A DNA stretch of 64,000 nt from Curtobacterium sp. MCLR17_036 (GTDB lineage Bacteria > Actinomycetota > Actinomycetes > Actinomycetales > Microbacteriaceae), in contig NZ_CP126269.1 of NCBI RefSeq assembly GCF_003234445.2, forward strand, positions 2,356,001-2,420,000. Direction: 5' to 3'. Under the pieces are notes generated by a model. It saw nothing but the letters and a program-made list of their open reading frames with translations. It had not been told where the DNA came from and made no database searches. Shown piece after piece: positions 1 through 10,294 of the stretch; within the stretch, counting starts at the first letter, position 1; the number at the start of each line of letters is the position of its first letter. The position numbers were made by a program, and so were the translations under genes.

Positions 1-860
<860 letters not shown>

Positions 861-959
861 TGAGCTCCTTACGAGGTCGTCGCGCGCGACCTGCGCGCCC
901 GATCGACCAGTCATGCTAGCAACCCGCGGGTGCCCCGCGCTGGGAGCACCGTCGCGGGT

Positions 960-1011
960 CCGCCCGCGGCGTGCGCTCCCCGGCAGGGGGCCGCGCGCAC
1001 GCCGCGGGCGG
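960..1011 (-). terminator. Hairpin terminator downstream of hpf
   Basis: A 17-bp perfect stem (960-976 pairing with 995-1011) encloses an 18-base loop, directly after the hpf stop codon and before secA. There is no T-tract, as is common for terminators in GC-rich actinobacteria. Function is inferred from stem strength and position. Confidence 0.6.
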
Positions 1012-1030
1012 AGGTGGGGTGCGGGTCGCG

Positions 1031-1732
1031 CTAGGCGATCGCCGCGGCCGGTTCGGCTGCGGTCTCGGACGACGCGTCGGACGTGCCGTCGAGGCCGATC
1101 ACGCCGTAGTCCCAGCCCTTGCGCCGGTAGACGACGCTCGGGCGGTGGGTCTCGGCGTCGACGAACAGGTAGAAGTCGTGCCCGACGAGCTCCATGTAGT
1201 ACAGCGCGTCGTCGACCGTCATCGGGGCGGCCTCGAAGACCTTGTGCCGGATGACGACCGGGCTGTAGACCTCGGTCTCGTCGTCCTCGGGCCCCTGTGC
1301 GTCGACGACGGGGACGGCACCGGTGGCGACGTCCTCGATGAGCTTGCCGTCGGCCGGGACCACACCCATGCCGTCGAAGCCGCTGCCCGCAGCCTCGGCC
1401 ACCGAGGTCGGGCGGTGGCGTCCGCGGTGCACCTTGCGGCGGTCGCGCGCGCGGCGCAGCCGTTCGGTGATGCGGGCGAACGCGAGGTCGAAGGCGGCGT
1501 ACTTGTCGGACGCCGCGGACTCCGCCCGCACGAGGGGCCCGGGACCGATGAGCGTCAGTTCGACGCGGTCCTCGCCCTGGCTGCTGCCGGACTTCTCGTG
1601 GTGGCGGCTGATGCGGACCTCGAAGGCCAGCGCACGGTCAGCGAGCACGTCGATCTTCTCGGACTTCTGCTCGACATAGGTGCGGAATCGGTCGGTGACC
1701 CCGACGTTCCGGCCCGTGATCGTCACGTCCAT
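1031..1732 (-). CDS. hpf: Ribosome hibernation promoting factor, long form
   Basis: A 233-residue protein that in its family binds the 30S subunit and dimerises ribosomes into inactive 100S particles in stationary phase. Residues 1 to about 110 form the S30AE/YfiA domain (MDVTITGRNVGVTDRF opening). Residues ~170-225 are the conserved C-terminal dimerisation domain (MTVDDALYYMELVGHDFYLF), which marks the long form. A GGGAG Shine-Dalgarno stands about nine bases before the ATG. Its position upstream of secA is a widely conserved order in actinobacteria and firmicutes. Confidence 0.96.
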   Translation of the reverse strand: MDVTITGRNVGVTDRFRTYVEQKSEKIDVLADRALAFEVRISRHHEKSGSSQGEDRVELTLIGPGPLVRAESAASDKYAAFDLAFARITERLRRARDRRKVHRGRHRPTSVAEAAGSGFDGMGVVPADGKLIEDVATGAVPVVDAQGPEDDETEVYSPVVIRHKVFEAAPMTVDDALYYMELVGHDFYLFVDAETHRPSVVYRRKGWDYGVIGLDGTSDASSETAAEPAAAIA

Positions 1733-1903
1733 GTGGCGGCTCCCATCCAGACTCAGCGCGTCGCCTCCATCCGGCGATCCTGAACGCCTTGTCGCGAGGC
1801 TAGCCCCGTGGAGCAGCCCGCGTCACTGATCACCGGCGAGTCCTCGAGACCCCCACCGGACACCCAGTGGTCACCCGGCGTCCACCGAGGTGACACTGGC
1901 CGG

Positions 1904-2566
1904 TCAGTCCTCGACGCTCGCGACGGCGACGCACCGGACCACGAGACCACCGCCGGCGCGGACGGCACGGACCCCCTCGGCCATGGTCACCCCGGTGGTC
2001 ACGACGTCGTCGACCAGCACCACGCACCGGCCGTCGACGCCGCGTGCCCGCAGGGTCCCGACCGTGGCGGCGACGCGTTCGGTGGCGGTGCGTTCCTTCT
2101 GCCCGGGGTGCGTCGCGCCCGGTGCGGCCCGGACCCGCGAGAGTCGTCCCGTCCGCCGGACCCCGCCCCGTGCGAGGAGCACCACCACGGGGTCGAAGCC
2201 GCGGCGCCGGGCACCGGTCCGGGACGGCGGGACCCGCAGCACCACGGTGTCGGCCGGGGACGCGGCGAGCGCGGCGCGGACGAGGCCGCCGAACCGACGC
2301 CCGAGCGGTCCGGCGACGTCGACCCGGCCGCGCAGCTTCAGCTCGAGCAGCAGGGTGCGGACGAGGCCCTCGTACTCGAACGCGGCGTCGAGCCGGACGC
2401 CGGCGACGAGCCGGACGCGCCGGGGCCGGGCGTCGAGGGCGGTGCGACAGGCACGGCAGAGGGCACGGTCCGGTCGGCCGCAGCCCAGGCAGGCGACGGG
2501 CAGGACGAGCCCGAGCACCGCGAGGGCGGCGTCGGTCCAGACGGTGCGTCGATCCGTGGCGGGCAT
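1904..2566 (-). CDS. ComF family phosphoribosyltransferase-like protein
   Basis: A 220-residue protein of the ComF/GntX family. Two CxxC pairs near the N-terminus (CLGC and CRAC) look like a zinc site. The C-terminal half holds a PRTase-type PRPP loop, VVLVDDVVTTGVTM. ComF proteins are linked to DNA uptake in competent bacteria, but in actinobacteria the role is unproven. The start chosen is the ATG that puts the first cysteine pair about 25 residues in; the reading frame stays open further upstream, but that extension is arginine-rich shadow sequence running into lpqB. The gene lies 134 bases after lpqB on the same strand, the usual actinobacterial order. Confidence 0.88.
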   Translation of the reverse strand: MPATDRRTVWTDAALAVLGLVLPVACLGCGRPDRALCRACRTALDARPRRVRLVAGVRLDAAFEYEGLVRTLLLELKLRGRVDVAGPLGRRFGGLVRAALAASPADTVVLRVPPSRTGARRRGFDPVVVLLARGGVRRTGRLSRVRAAPGATHPGQKERTATERVAATVGTLRARGVDGRCVVLVDDVVTTGVTMAEGVRAVRAGGGLVVRCVAVASVED

Positions 2567-2700
2567 GCCGCGAGTCTGGCGGTGACCGGACGTCGGACGC
2601 GGGCCGGCGCGGCGGACTGTGGACGGGCCTCCAGAGCGGGGGTCCTGTGGAGGGGCGACCGCGCGCTGGCACGGCACCGCACCGCTCCGCACCGCGCGCC

Positions 2701-4383
2701 CTACCGCTGCACGCCGAGCACGTGGGCGGTGACGCCCGTCGTGTCCCAGCTGCCGCCCGTCGACTGCAGCACCGAACCGTCGGCCGTGCGCAGGAGGAGC
2801 GCTCCCCCGCCACCGCCGGTGATCGCCGTCGCGCGCCCGTCCGGCCGGGGCAGGGTGCTCGACCGGCCGCCGATCGTGGAGCGCACGATGTTCGGACCGG
2901 ACGTCGCCTGTGCCACGGACGCGACGTCGGTGTCGTTCACCCACGTCGCCCCGACGGCGTCGCCGGTCGCCGCCTGCACGCGCACGGGCGCGCCGAACGA
3001 CGAGGGCGAGCGGTCGGACCCGCGGATGATCGCCATGACGTACAACGCCGGACCGTCCGTGGTGTCGATGAGGGCGAGCGCCCTGGTCGAGTCGCGGGAC
3101 ACCTGGAACGAGACGAGTTCCCCGCGCGGCAGGGTCGTGGTGACCTGGTGCGGGTCGCCGCCGAGCCCGTAGGCGGTGATCCGCCGGGTGTCGGAGCGCT
3201 GCCCGACCCAGACGAAGCCGAGGTCGTCGATCGACGGAGGGACGAGCGCCTGGCGGGTGTCGACCCGCAGGCTCCGCTTGCCGGTGACCACGAAGACGCC
3301 GTCCCGGTTGCCGACGACCGCGTTCCGGCCCGTGGCCGAGATCGCGAGGGACCGCGGGTCGAGCGCGGCGACCGCGTCGCCGACGCCGCTGCCGAGCTCG
3401 GACACCTTGCCGGTGCCCGGGGTGGCGTAGCCGACGACACCCTGCTCCTCGACGAGGGGCCGCGGGTCGACGTCCGGGTTCTGCTGGGCGTTCGCGCCGC
3501 CCGCGTCGGACACGGACAGGGTCGCGCCCTCCACCGTGAGGGACACCGACGAGATCGTCGCGACGGAGGCGAGCGACCTGCTGAGCTGCTCGCGCATCCG
3601 GACGCGGTCGACGGTGCTCGCGCGCAGGGCGTCACCGGACAGGTCGACGAGCGCGGTGCCGCTGTCGATGGTCACCGCGTTGAGGGAGAGCTGGGTGCCC
3701 TCCGGGAACGACGACACGACGGCGCCCTTGAGCCAGTCGGCGGGGCCGGCGAGCAGGGCGCTCGCGATGCGGGTGCTCGTCGACGAGCGGGCGAGGAACC
3801 ACCGCTCGTCGGGCACCAGGAAGTGGTAGGTCGGGTCGAAGAAGTACAGCGCGTGCTGCTGGAAGACGGACTCGAAGCTCGTCGGCGTCAGGATGATGCC
3901 GTCGGGGGCGTAGGCGATGCGCCACTCCCCGTCCTCGCGGGTGAACTGGAAGGTGAGCGTCGACGACGTCGGGCGGACGGCCTGGGTGTACTCGCCCTCG
4001 GCGTCGACCGACGCGCTCGCGGTGAGCGTGAAGGTGAGCTCGCGCTCGTCGGAACGCTGCACGGTCCCGCTGCCGTCGAGGATCGTGACGCCGTGCCGTG
4101 GGTTCCACTGCTGGGCGAAGGACGACGCCAGGAACTGCCGGGCGACCGCGTAGTTGTCCTGGGAGCCGGTGGCCGCGGCGATGAAGCCCCGCAGGATCTG
4201 GGTCTGGTCGGCACCGGTCGTCGGCTTGTCGGGTCGGTAGTCGAAGCCGGCGACGGCCTCGTCCTTCACGGCCTGCCCGGTGCGCACCGCGCCGTCGGTC
4301 GGGATCGCGACGCAGGCGGTCAGCGCGACGAGCGTCACCGCGGCCAGGGCGGCGGCGACGACGTGCCGGAGGCGGGATCGCAT
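2701..4383 (-). CDS. lpqB: Lipoprotein LpqB, partner of MtrAB
   Basis: A 560-residue lipoprotein that in mycobacteria interacts with the extracellular part of MtrB and modulates MtrA phosphorylation. A signal peptide ends in lipobox LTAC with Cys24 as the lipidation site. The middle resembles a GerMN domain (TALVDLSGDALRAS) and the C-terminal half is a beta-propeller-like region. The ATG overlaps the mtrB stop by one base (TGATG), so translation is coupled. The gene order mtrA-mtrB-lpqB is diagnostic for actinobacteria. Confidence 0.95.
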   Translation of the reverse strand: MRSRLRHVVAAALAAVTLVALTACVAIPTDGAVRTGQAVKDEAVAGFDYRPDKPTTGADQTQILRGFIAAATGSQDNYAVARQFLASSFAQQWNPRHGVTILDGSGTVQRSDERELTFTLTASASVDAEGEYTQAVRPTSSTLTFQFTREDGEWRIAYAPDGIILTPTSFESVFQQHALYFFDPTYHFLVPDERWFLARSSTSTRIASALLAGPADWLKGAVVSSFPEGTQLSLNAVTIDSGTALVDLSGDALRASTVDRVRMREQLSRSLASVATISSVSLTVEGATLSVSDAGGANAQQNPDVDPRPLVEEQGVVGYATPGTGKVSELGSGVGDAVAALDPRSLAISATGRNAVVGNRDGVFVVTGKRSLRVDTRQALVPPSIDDLGFVWVGQRSDTRRITAYGLGGDPHQVTTTLPRGELVSFQVSRDSTRALALIDTTDGPALYVMAIIRGSDRSPSSFGAPVRVQAATGDAVGATWVNDTDVASVAQATSGPNIVRSTIGGRSSTLPRPDGRATAITGGGGGALLLRTADGSVLQSTGGSWDTTGVTAHVLGVQR

Positions 4384-6101
4384 CAGGACTCCTCTCGCAC
4401 GGCGCGGGGGCCGTCGTACGACTCGTCGAGTTCGGGCAGCGGGATCGCGGACGTCGCCGTGGTGGCCTGCTCGTTGCGCGGCAGGGTGAGCACGAAGGTG
4501 GAGCCCGCGCCGGGGCGGGACCAGACGTCGATGCGGCCGCCGTGCAGCTTCGCGTCGCCGAGGCTGATCGCGAGGCCGAGACCGGTGCCGCCGATGGTGC
4601 GCTTGCGGCTCGGGTCGGCGCGCCAGAACCGGTCGAAGACACGGGCGGTGTCCTCTGCCGGCATGCCGACACCCTGGTCGCGCACGGCGATCGCCACGGT
4701 GCGCACGTCGCTGTCGACGACGACCTGCACCGGCCGGCCGTCCCCGTGCTCGACGGCGTTGCCGACCAGGTTGCGCAGGATGCGGCGGACGCGCTTCGCG
4801 TCGAGCCGCATGGTGGTGTGTCCGCCGGGGGTGGCGAGCTGCAGCTCGATGCCGGCGCGCTCGGCGAGCGGACGGAACTCCTCGACGATGTCCGCGGCGA
4901 GCGCCGCCGGGACGACCGGCTCCGTGTCGAGCTGCACGGCCTGGGCGTCGTACCGCGAGATCTCGAGCAGGTCGGCGAGCAGCAGCTCGAACCGCTCCAC
5001 CTGCGCGTGGAGGAGTTCGGCGGAGCGGGCGACGGCCGGTTCGAACGCGTGCCGGGAGTCGTACATCACGTCGCCGGCGAGCCGGATCGTGGTGAGCGGG
5101 GTCCGGAGTTCGTGGGAGACGTCGGACACGAACCGCTGCTGCACGCGGGAGAGCTCCGCGAGCTGGGTGATCTGGCGGCTGACGGCCTCGGCCATGCCGT
5201 TGAAGCTCCGCGCCAGGGTGGCCAGGTCGTCCTGGCCGCGCACCGGGATGCGTTCGTCGAGCCGGCCGGCCGCGATCTTCCGGCTCGTCTCGGCGGCACC
5301 GCGGATCGGGACGACGACGAGGCGGACCACGAGCGAGGTCACGAGGGCGATGAGCACCATGAGGGCGACGCCCCCGATCGAGAGCGTCTGGGAGACGAAG
5401 TCGAGCGTCTTCTGCGCGTCGGACAGTTCGTAGACCATGTAGAGCTCGTACTGGCCGGCACTCGGGACCTGCAGGGTCGACCCGACCGCCAGGCCGGGGA
5501 CCCGGCGTCCGCCGTCCTCGAGCTCCACCGGCTGGAGGCTGAGCTTGCCGGTGTTCGCCCCGACGGCCTTGCGCAGCGAGTCGGTGATGACGGCGTCGGG
5601 GAACCCGGGGCTGACGATCGTCTGCAGCGTCTGCGGCGTCGACTGCCCGGGGGTGCGCTCGATGGCGATGGTCGTGCCACCGGGGCTCGTGGTGTTCGAC
5701 AGGATCGCCTGCTGCGCCTCGTTCTGCAGCGTCTCGAGCTCGGCCTGGTTGCTGTCCTCGGTCGCGGTGGCCGCGTCGAAGATGCCCTGCGCCACGTTCG
5801 TCGCCCGCGCCGACTCGGACTCGATCTGGTCGCGGCGCTGCGAGTAGATGTTCGTCGAGATGCTCACCATGACCGCGGCGCCGATGATGCCGATGGCCAG
5901 GCCCGTGGTCATGACGGTGATCGCCACCGACCGCAGCATGAGCGAACGGCGCCACAGGTAGGCGACCGGGCGCCACCCGCGGCGGACCCAGCGCCGCATC
6001 CGTCGCCGTCCGCGGCCGACCACGCCGATCGGCGCGGTGGCGCTGCCGACGGACCGTGTCGTGCCGGCGGCGGTCCCGGTGGCGGGCGGGGCGGGCGGCA
6101 C
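4383..6101 (-). CDS. mtrB: Sensor histidine kinase MtrB
   Basis: A membrane histidine kinase that phosphorylates MtrA and controls cell division and wall metabolism. A transmembrane helix near the N-terminus (MLRSVAITVMTTGLAIGIIG) precedes an extracytoplasmic sensor of about 150 residues, a second helix and a HAMP linker. The HisKA motif FVSDVSHELRTPLTTIR has its phosphoacceptor at His330, and ATPase boxes include DQGVGMP, FDRFWRAD and GGTGLGLAIS. I chose the GTG at 6101 (572 residues) because GGAGGGG stands upstream and the length fits the roughly 570 residues of M. tuberculosis MtrB. The internal ATG at 5999 (538 residues) is the alternative and lacks a clear Shine-Dalgarno. Confidence 0.92.
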   Translation of the reverse strand: MPPAPPATGTAAGTTRSVGSATAPIGVVGRGRRRMRRWVRRGWRPVAYLWRRSLMLRSVAITVMTTGLAIGIIGAAVMVSISTNIYSQRRDQIESESARATNVAQGIFDAATATEDSNQAELETLQNEAQQAILSNTTSPGGTTIAIERTPGQSTPQTLQTIVSPGFPDAVITDSLRKAVGANTGKLSLQPVELEDGGRRVPGLAVGSTLQVPSAGQYELYMVYELSDAQKTLDFVSQTLSIGGVALMVLIALVTSLVVRLVVVPIRGAAETSRKIAAGRLDERIPVRGQDDLATLARSFNGMAEAVSRQITQLAELSRVQQRFVSDVSHELRTPLTTIRLAGDVMYDSRHAFEPAVARSAELLHAQVERFELLLADLLEISRYDAQAVQLDTEPVVPAALAADIVEEFRPLAERAGIELQLATPGGHTTMRLDAKRVRRILRNLVGNAVEHGDGRPVQVVVDSDVRTVAIAVRDQGVGMPAEDTARVFDRFWRADPSRKRTIGGTGLGLAISLGDAKLHGGRIDVWSRPGAGSTFVLTLPRNEQATTATSAIPLPELDESYDGPRAVREES

Positions 6102-6106
6102 GGGGG

Positions 6107-6781
6107 TCAGGCCCCTCCGGCGCGGTACCCGACGCCGCGCACCGTGGTGACGGTCTTCGGGTTGTCGGGGTCGTGCTCGATCTTCGCGCGGAGCCGCTGC
6201 ACGTGCACGTTCACCAGACGGGTGTCGGCCTTGTAGTGGTAGCCCCACACCTGCTCGAGCAGCATCTCGCGGGTGAACACCTGGTTCGGCTTCTCGGCGA
6301 GGGCGCGGAGCAGGTCGAACTCGAGCGGGGTGAGCGCGATGACGGTGTCGCCGCGACGGACCTCGTGGCCGGCGACGTCGACGGTGAGGTCGCCGACGTG
6401 GAGCACGGTCGCGTCGGTCGCGCTCGGCCGCAGCCGGGTGCGGATGCGGGCGACGAGCTCCTTCGGGTTGAACGGCTTGACCACGTAGTCGTCCGCACCG
6501 TTCTCGAGCCCGGCGACGACGTCGGCGGTGTCGCTCTTCGCGGTGAGCATGATGATCGGGGTGCCGCTCTCCGCACGGATGCGCTTGCAGACCTCGATGC
6601 CGTCGATGCCCGGCAGCATCACGTCGAGCAGGACCAGGTCCGGCTTGGTGCTGTGGAACGCCTCGACGGCGTCGTTGCCGTCGGCGCTGAACTCGGGTTC
6701 GTAGCCCTCGGACCGGAGGACGATGCCGATCATCTCGGCGAGTGCCTGGTCGTCGTCGACGACGAGGATGCGCGGTGTCAT
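6107..6781 (-). CDS. mtrA: Response regulator MtrA
   Basis: A 224-residue OmpR/PhoB-type regulator, the partner of MtrB. The receiver domain has the acidic pocket DDD at residues 9-11, phosphoacceptor Asp53 (LLDVMLPGIDG), switch Thr80 and Lys102. The winged-helix DNA-binding domain follows (EVRRGDTVIALTPLEFDLLRAL ... RLVNVHVQRLRAKIE). A GGAG Shine-Dalgarno precedes the ATG. The first gene of the mtrA-mtrB-lpqB operon, it shares a 170-bp divergent promoter region with the membrane-protein gene at 6952. Confidence 0.97.
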   Translation of the reverse strand: MTPRILVVDDDQALAEMIGIVLRSEGYEPEFSADGNDAVEAFHSTKPDLVLLDVMLPGIDGIEVCKRIRAESGTPIIMLTAKSDTADVVAGLENGADDYVVKPFNPKELVARIRTRLRPSATDATVLHVGDLTVDVAGHEVRRGDTVIALTPLEFDLLRALAEKPNQVFTREMLLEQVWGYHYKADTRLVNVHVQRLRAKIEHDPDNPKTVTTVRGVGYRAGGA

Positions 6782-6951
6782 GTGATCTGGACTCCGTGTG
6801 GCGTGCTGACCGTGCCCGGGTCGGCACGTGTCCCCACACGATAGCCGGTGCCCGTCGCGCGGCGTCCCGACGGAACGCCGGGTTTTCCGCCAGGATGGGC
6901 GGGACGACGCGCTGCGGCGCGTCCCGACACGACGAGGGGGGGGCTCGGGTC

Positions 6952-8397
6952 ATGACCGATTGGCACGCACCGGGCGGGGAGCCGACGCCGGCACCCGGCC
7001 GGCCGGGAGGCCCGCGGCAGTTCTCCGTGCCGCTGCCGCCCGCCCCGGGGCCGGGTCCACGGCCCGCCGGCGTCCGCCCGGTGGTCCCGCTGCGTCCGTT
7101 GGGCTTCGGCGACGTGCTCGGCGGTGCCTTCACGGTCTTCCGACGGAACGCCCGCGTGCTGCTGCTCTGGAGCGTGCTGCTGAGCGGGGTGGTCGGGCTC
7201 CTGTCGACGCTCGTGAGCACCTTCGGCCAGCGGGCCGTGCAGTCGCGGGTGTTCTCGGCCCTCGACGGCGGCAGCGGGTCCTCGGCGATCCTCGCGGGCA
7301 GCACGACGGCCTGGCTGCTGCTGTCGATCGGCCTGCCGTTCGTCGCGTACCTGGGGCGGACGTTCCTGGTGGCACCCGTCGCCGCGGACACCGCGCAGCG
7401 CGTGCTCGGCCGGCGCGCGACCTTCGGCGGATCGTGGCGGCTCCTCGCCGGTCGGCGGGGTTCCGTCGTCGCGTGGATGTTCCTGCAGATCGCCGCGGCC
7501 CTCGTCCTCGTCGTCGCCTACGTCCTGGTCTTCTCCGGGTTCTTCGCCGTCCTCGGCGCCGGTGACTCCGGCATCGCGGGGTTCCTGCTCGGGGCCTTCG
7601 CCGTGACCACCGGGTTCGGGGTGCTGATCGCCTGGTTGGCGACCCGCTTCTCCCTGACCGTGCCGACCATCGCGCTCGAGGGTCGTCGGGTCTTCGACGC
7701 CGCCGGACAGTCGTGGCGGCTCACCCGTGGTGCGTTCTGGCGCACCTTCGGGGTGCTGCTCCTGGTGCAGGTGATGTTCCGCATCGCCGTCTCGATCGCC
7801 GCGGTGCCGTTGACCGTCGGTGCGTCGCTGCTCTCCGGGGTCTTCGACCCGCTCGGGCAGACGGACGCCTCGGCCGGCATCGGGATCGGCGCGACGATCG
7901 CGGTGGTGGTCGGCAGCCTGCTCGCCACGGCCGTGCAGTGCATCACCGACGTGCTGTCCGGGTCGGTCACCACGTTCCTGGCGATCGACCGGCGCATCCG
8001 CACCGAGGCGCTCGACCAACGGATCGCGTCGCACCTGGACACCGGACTGCCGACGGACCCGTTCGCGCCGGGCACCGGCGACGTCCGACCGCGCCCCGGC
8101 CCGCAGCAGTGGACGCCGCAGCAGCCGTGGGCGCAGCAGCAGTGGACGCCGCAGCAACCGTGGGCGCAGCAGCAGCCGTGGACCCCGCAGCAAGCGTGGA
8201 CCCCGCAGCAGCCCGGGGCGCAGCAGTGGCCTGCGCAGCAACAGTGGCCGGGTCAGGGGCAGCAGCAGTCGACACCGCAGCCGCCCGCGCCCGCGCCCGG
8301 TCACCAGCAGGGGGCTCCGCAGCAGCCGTGGTCCGGACAGCAGGACGCGTCCGGCCACCCCGCCCCGGGGAACCCCCCGTCGGACGGCAGCGCGTGA
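6952..8397 (+). CDS. Multi-pass membrane protein with Gln/Trp/Pro-rich tail
   Basis: A 481-residue protein of a family found in actinobacteria at the head of MoxR-DUF58 operons, resembling the membrane domain of glycerophosphodiester phosphodiesterases. Residues ~45-345 hold about six hydrophobic segments with arginine-rich loops; there is no catalytic phosphodiesterase domain. Residues ~385-480 are a repetitive tail dominated by QQPW and WTPQQ units, probably disordered. The ATG follows a G-rich Shine-Dalgarno. The stop overlaps the next gene by four bases, so it is the first gene of a translationally coupled five-gene operon. Its function is unknown; an envelope role with the MoxR ATPase is inferred. 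Confidence 0.85.
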   Translation: MTDWHAPGGEPTPAPGRPGGPRQFSVPLPPAPGPGPRPAGVRPVVPLRPLGFGDVLGGAFTVFRRNARVLLLWSVLLSGVVGLLSTLVSTFGQRAVQSRVFSALDGGSGSSAILAGSTTAWLLLSIGLPFVAYLGRTFLVAPVAADTAQRVLGRRATFGGSWRLLAGRRGSVVAWMFLQIAAALVLVVAYVLVFSGFFAVLGAGDSGIAGFLLGAFAVTTGFGVLIAWLATRFSLTVPTIALEGRRVFDAAGQSWRLTRGAFWRTFGVLLLVQVMFRIAVSIAAVPLTVGASLLSGVFDPLGQTDASAGIGIGATIAVVVGSLLATAVQCITDVLSGSVTTFLAIDRRIRTEALDQRIASHLDTGLPTDPFAPGTGDVRPRPGPQQWTPQQPWAQQQWTPQQPWAQQQPWTPQQAWTPQQPGAQQWPAQQQWPGQGQQQSTPQPPAPAPGHQQGAPQQPWSGQQDASGHPAPGNPPSDGSA

Positions 8398-9035
8398 GCA
8401 CGGTCGACCCGGACGAGGCCCGTCGGCTGCTCGAACGCGAGCTGGACCGCTCGGCCTACGACGGCGCGCACGTCACGTGGTGGGACCGCGCCTCGAGTGC
8501 GTTCCTCGACTGGCTCGGGTCGTTCCGCCTCGGCGGCCTCGACTCCCCCGTCGTCGCGCAGACCGCGCTCTGGATCGCGGTCGTCGTGCTCGTCGCCGTG
8601 GTCGTGCTCGTCCTCGTCTCCCGCGGACTGCCCCGACGACGGCCACGCGCGAAGGCCTCCGACACCGGCGGCGTCTTCGACGACGACGACCTGCGGTCCG
8701 CCGACGAGCTCCGTGACACCGCCCGCGCGGCACTCGCCCGTGCGGACTGGACGCAGGCGGTGCTCGACGGTTTCCGCGCCCTCGCCCGCGGCCTCGGCGA
8801 ACGCGACCTGGTGCCGGACGTGCCCGGTGCGACCGCCCGCGCCATCGCCGACCGGGGCGCGGCGTCGTTCCCCACGGTCCGCGACCGCCTCGAGGACGCC
8901 GCCACGGCGTTCGACGCGGTCCGCTACCTCGGGTCGGACGCCGACGAGGCGACCGCGCGCCGGGTCCTCGACGCCGAGCGCGACGTCCGTCGTGCCCGCC
9001 CGGTCCGTGCGGACGAGCCGGCGGTCCCCGCATGA
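8394..9035 (+). CDS. DUF4129 domain-containing protein
   Basis: A 213-residue membrane-anchored protein. One hydrophobic segment near residue 60 (IAVVVLVAVVVLVLV) is followed by a charged helical cytoplasmic domain typical of DUF4129 (RDTARAALARADWTQAVLDGFRALARGLGER). DUF4129 proteins are regularly encoded with transglutaminase-like, DUF58 and MoxR proteins; the biochemical role is not known. The GTG start overlaps the previous stop (GTGA) and its own stop overlaps the next start (ATGA). Confidence 0.88.
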   Translation: MSTVDPDEARRLLERELDRSAYDGAHVTWWDRASSAFLDWLGSFRLGGLDSPVVAQTALWIAVVVLVAVVVLVLVSRGLPRRRPRAKASDTGGVFDDDDLRSADELRDTARAALARADWTQAVLDGFRALARGLGERDLVPDVPGATARAIADRGAASFPTVRDRLEDAATAFDAVRYLGSDADEATARRVLDAERDVRRARPVRADEPAVPA

Positions 9036-10294
9036 GCACCGCGACCACGGCCCGCGTCGTCGGTGACGCCGCGTCGAAGGACACCCGGCGCCGACGGTTC
9101 GGCCTCTGGGTCGCGGTCGCCGTCGTCGCCGTGCTGTTCGCGGTGCTCACCGCCGTGGCCCGCGGCACCGACGGCGGGACCCCGCGGCCGCTCGACCCGA
9201 CCTCCACCACCGCGAGCGGGTCGGCCGCCCTCGTCCGGGTCCTCGAGCAACGCGGCACGACGGTCACCGTCACAGATCGCGCCGCGGACGTCGACGGCGG
9301 CACGGTCTTCGTCGAGGACTCCGACGGGCTGCTCGGCGCCGGGGCAGCCGCCCGGATCGCCCGGTCCGCGCGGCACGTCGTCGTCGTGACCACCGACGAG
9401 GCCGCGCTGCAGGCGTTCGGCTTCGACGTCACCGGGAGCGCCCCGGTCGACGGCGACGAGACCGTCGCGACGACCACCTGCGCGATCCCCGAGGCGGCGG
9501 CGGCCGGGCGGGTGTCGACCGGCGGGTACGGGTGGGCCGTCGACGACCCGACCGCCGAGCGGTGCGCCCCGACCGGCACCGGGGACGACCGCGTGTGGGG
9601 GCTCGTCCGCACCGCCGGGCCAGGCGGCGACGTCACACTGCTCGGCACCACCGCGGCGCTCCGCAACGACACGGTCACCACGGCGGGCAACGCGGCACTC
9701 GCCCTCGCGCTCCTCGGCTCGGACGACCACCTGACCTGGTACACGCCGGTGGCCGGGTCACCCGACGCCGCGCCGACCCTCGGCGAGCTCGCCCCGCCCT
9801 GGGTGCCCGGCGCCCTCGCCCTGCTCGGACTGGTGGCCGTGGCGGCGGCCGTCTGGCGCGGCCGCCGGCTCGGCCCGCTCGTGGTCGAGCAGATGCCGGT
9901 CGTCGTGCGCGCCGCCGAGACCACCGAGGGCCGCGCCCGCATGTACGCCGGTGCGCGGGACCGCACCCACGCGCTCGACACGCTGCGGGTCGCCGCGGTG
10001 CGCCGACTCGGCCGGGCGCTCGGACTCCCCCGCTCGGCGCACGTCGACGAGGTCGTCCGCGCCGTCGCCCGGGCGACCGGGACCCCACCGGCACGCGTCG
10101 GCGCGGTCCTGGTCGGCGGCCCGACCACCGACGACCGCGGACTCGTCGCGGGGACCGCGGCGCTCGACGCCCTCGAGGACGCGGTGCGGCGGGCGACCTC
10201 GGGCGACGTCCGACGGGCGGCGTCCGCCACCACCGACGACCACCGGGACCGCACCGGACCGACCGACCACGACCGACCAGGAGCACGACCGTGA
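9032..10294 (+). CDS. DUF4350 domain-containing membrane protein
   Basis: A 420-residue protein. An N-terminal transmembrane helix (LWVAVAVVAVLFAVLTAV) leads into an extracytoplasmic region matching DUF4350 (ASGSAALVRVLEQRGTTVTV). A second helix near residue 275 (ALALLGLVAVAAAVW) precedes a cytoplasmic C-terminal part. It sits between DUF4129 and MoxR with four-base overlaps at both ends, the conserved actinobacterial arrangement. The complex may sense or act on the cell wall, but no enzymatic motif is visible. Confidence 0.88.
   Translation: MSTATTARVVGDAASKDTRRRRFGLWVAVAVVAVLFAVLTAVARGTDGGTPRPLDPTSTTASGSAALVRVLEQRGTTVTVTDRAADVDGGTVFVEDSDGLLGAGAAARIARSARHVVVVTTDEAALQAFGFDVTGSAPVDGDETVATTTCAIPEAAAAGRVSTGGYGWAVDDPTAERCAPTGTGDDRVWGLVRTAGPGGDVTLLGTTAALRNDTVTTAGNAALALALLGSDDHLTWYTPVAGSPDAAPTLGELAPPWVPGALALLGLVAVAAAVWRGRRLGPLVVEQMPVVVRAAETTEGRARMYAGARDRTHALDTLRVAAVRRLGRALGLPRSAHVDEVVRAVARATGTPPARVGAVLVGGPTTDDRGLVAGTAALDALEDAVRRATSGDVRRAASATTDDHRDRTGPTDHDRPGARP

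Noticed and set aside
2044..5433. Open frame of 1129 codons on the plus strand opposite lpqB and mtrB
   Set aside because: It is an antisense shadow: Arg/Gly/Ala-rich with no domain, while the minus strand encodes well-conserved proteins with overlaps and Shine-Dalgarno sites.
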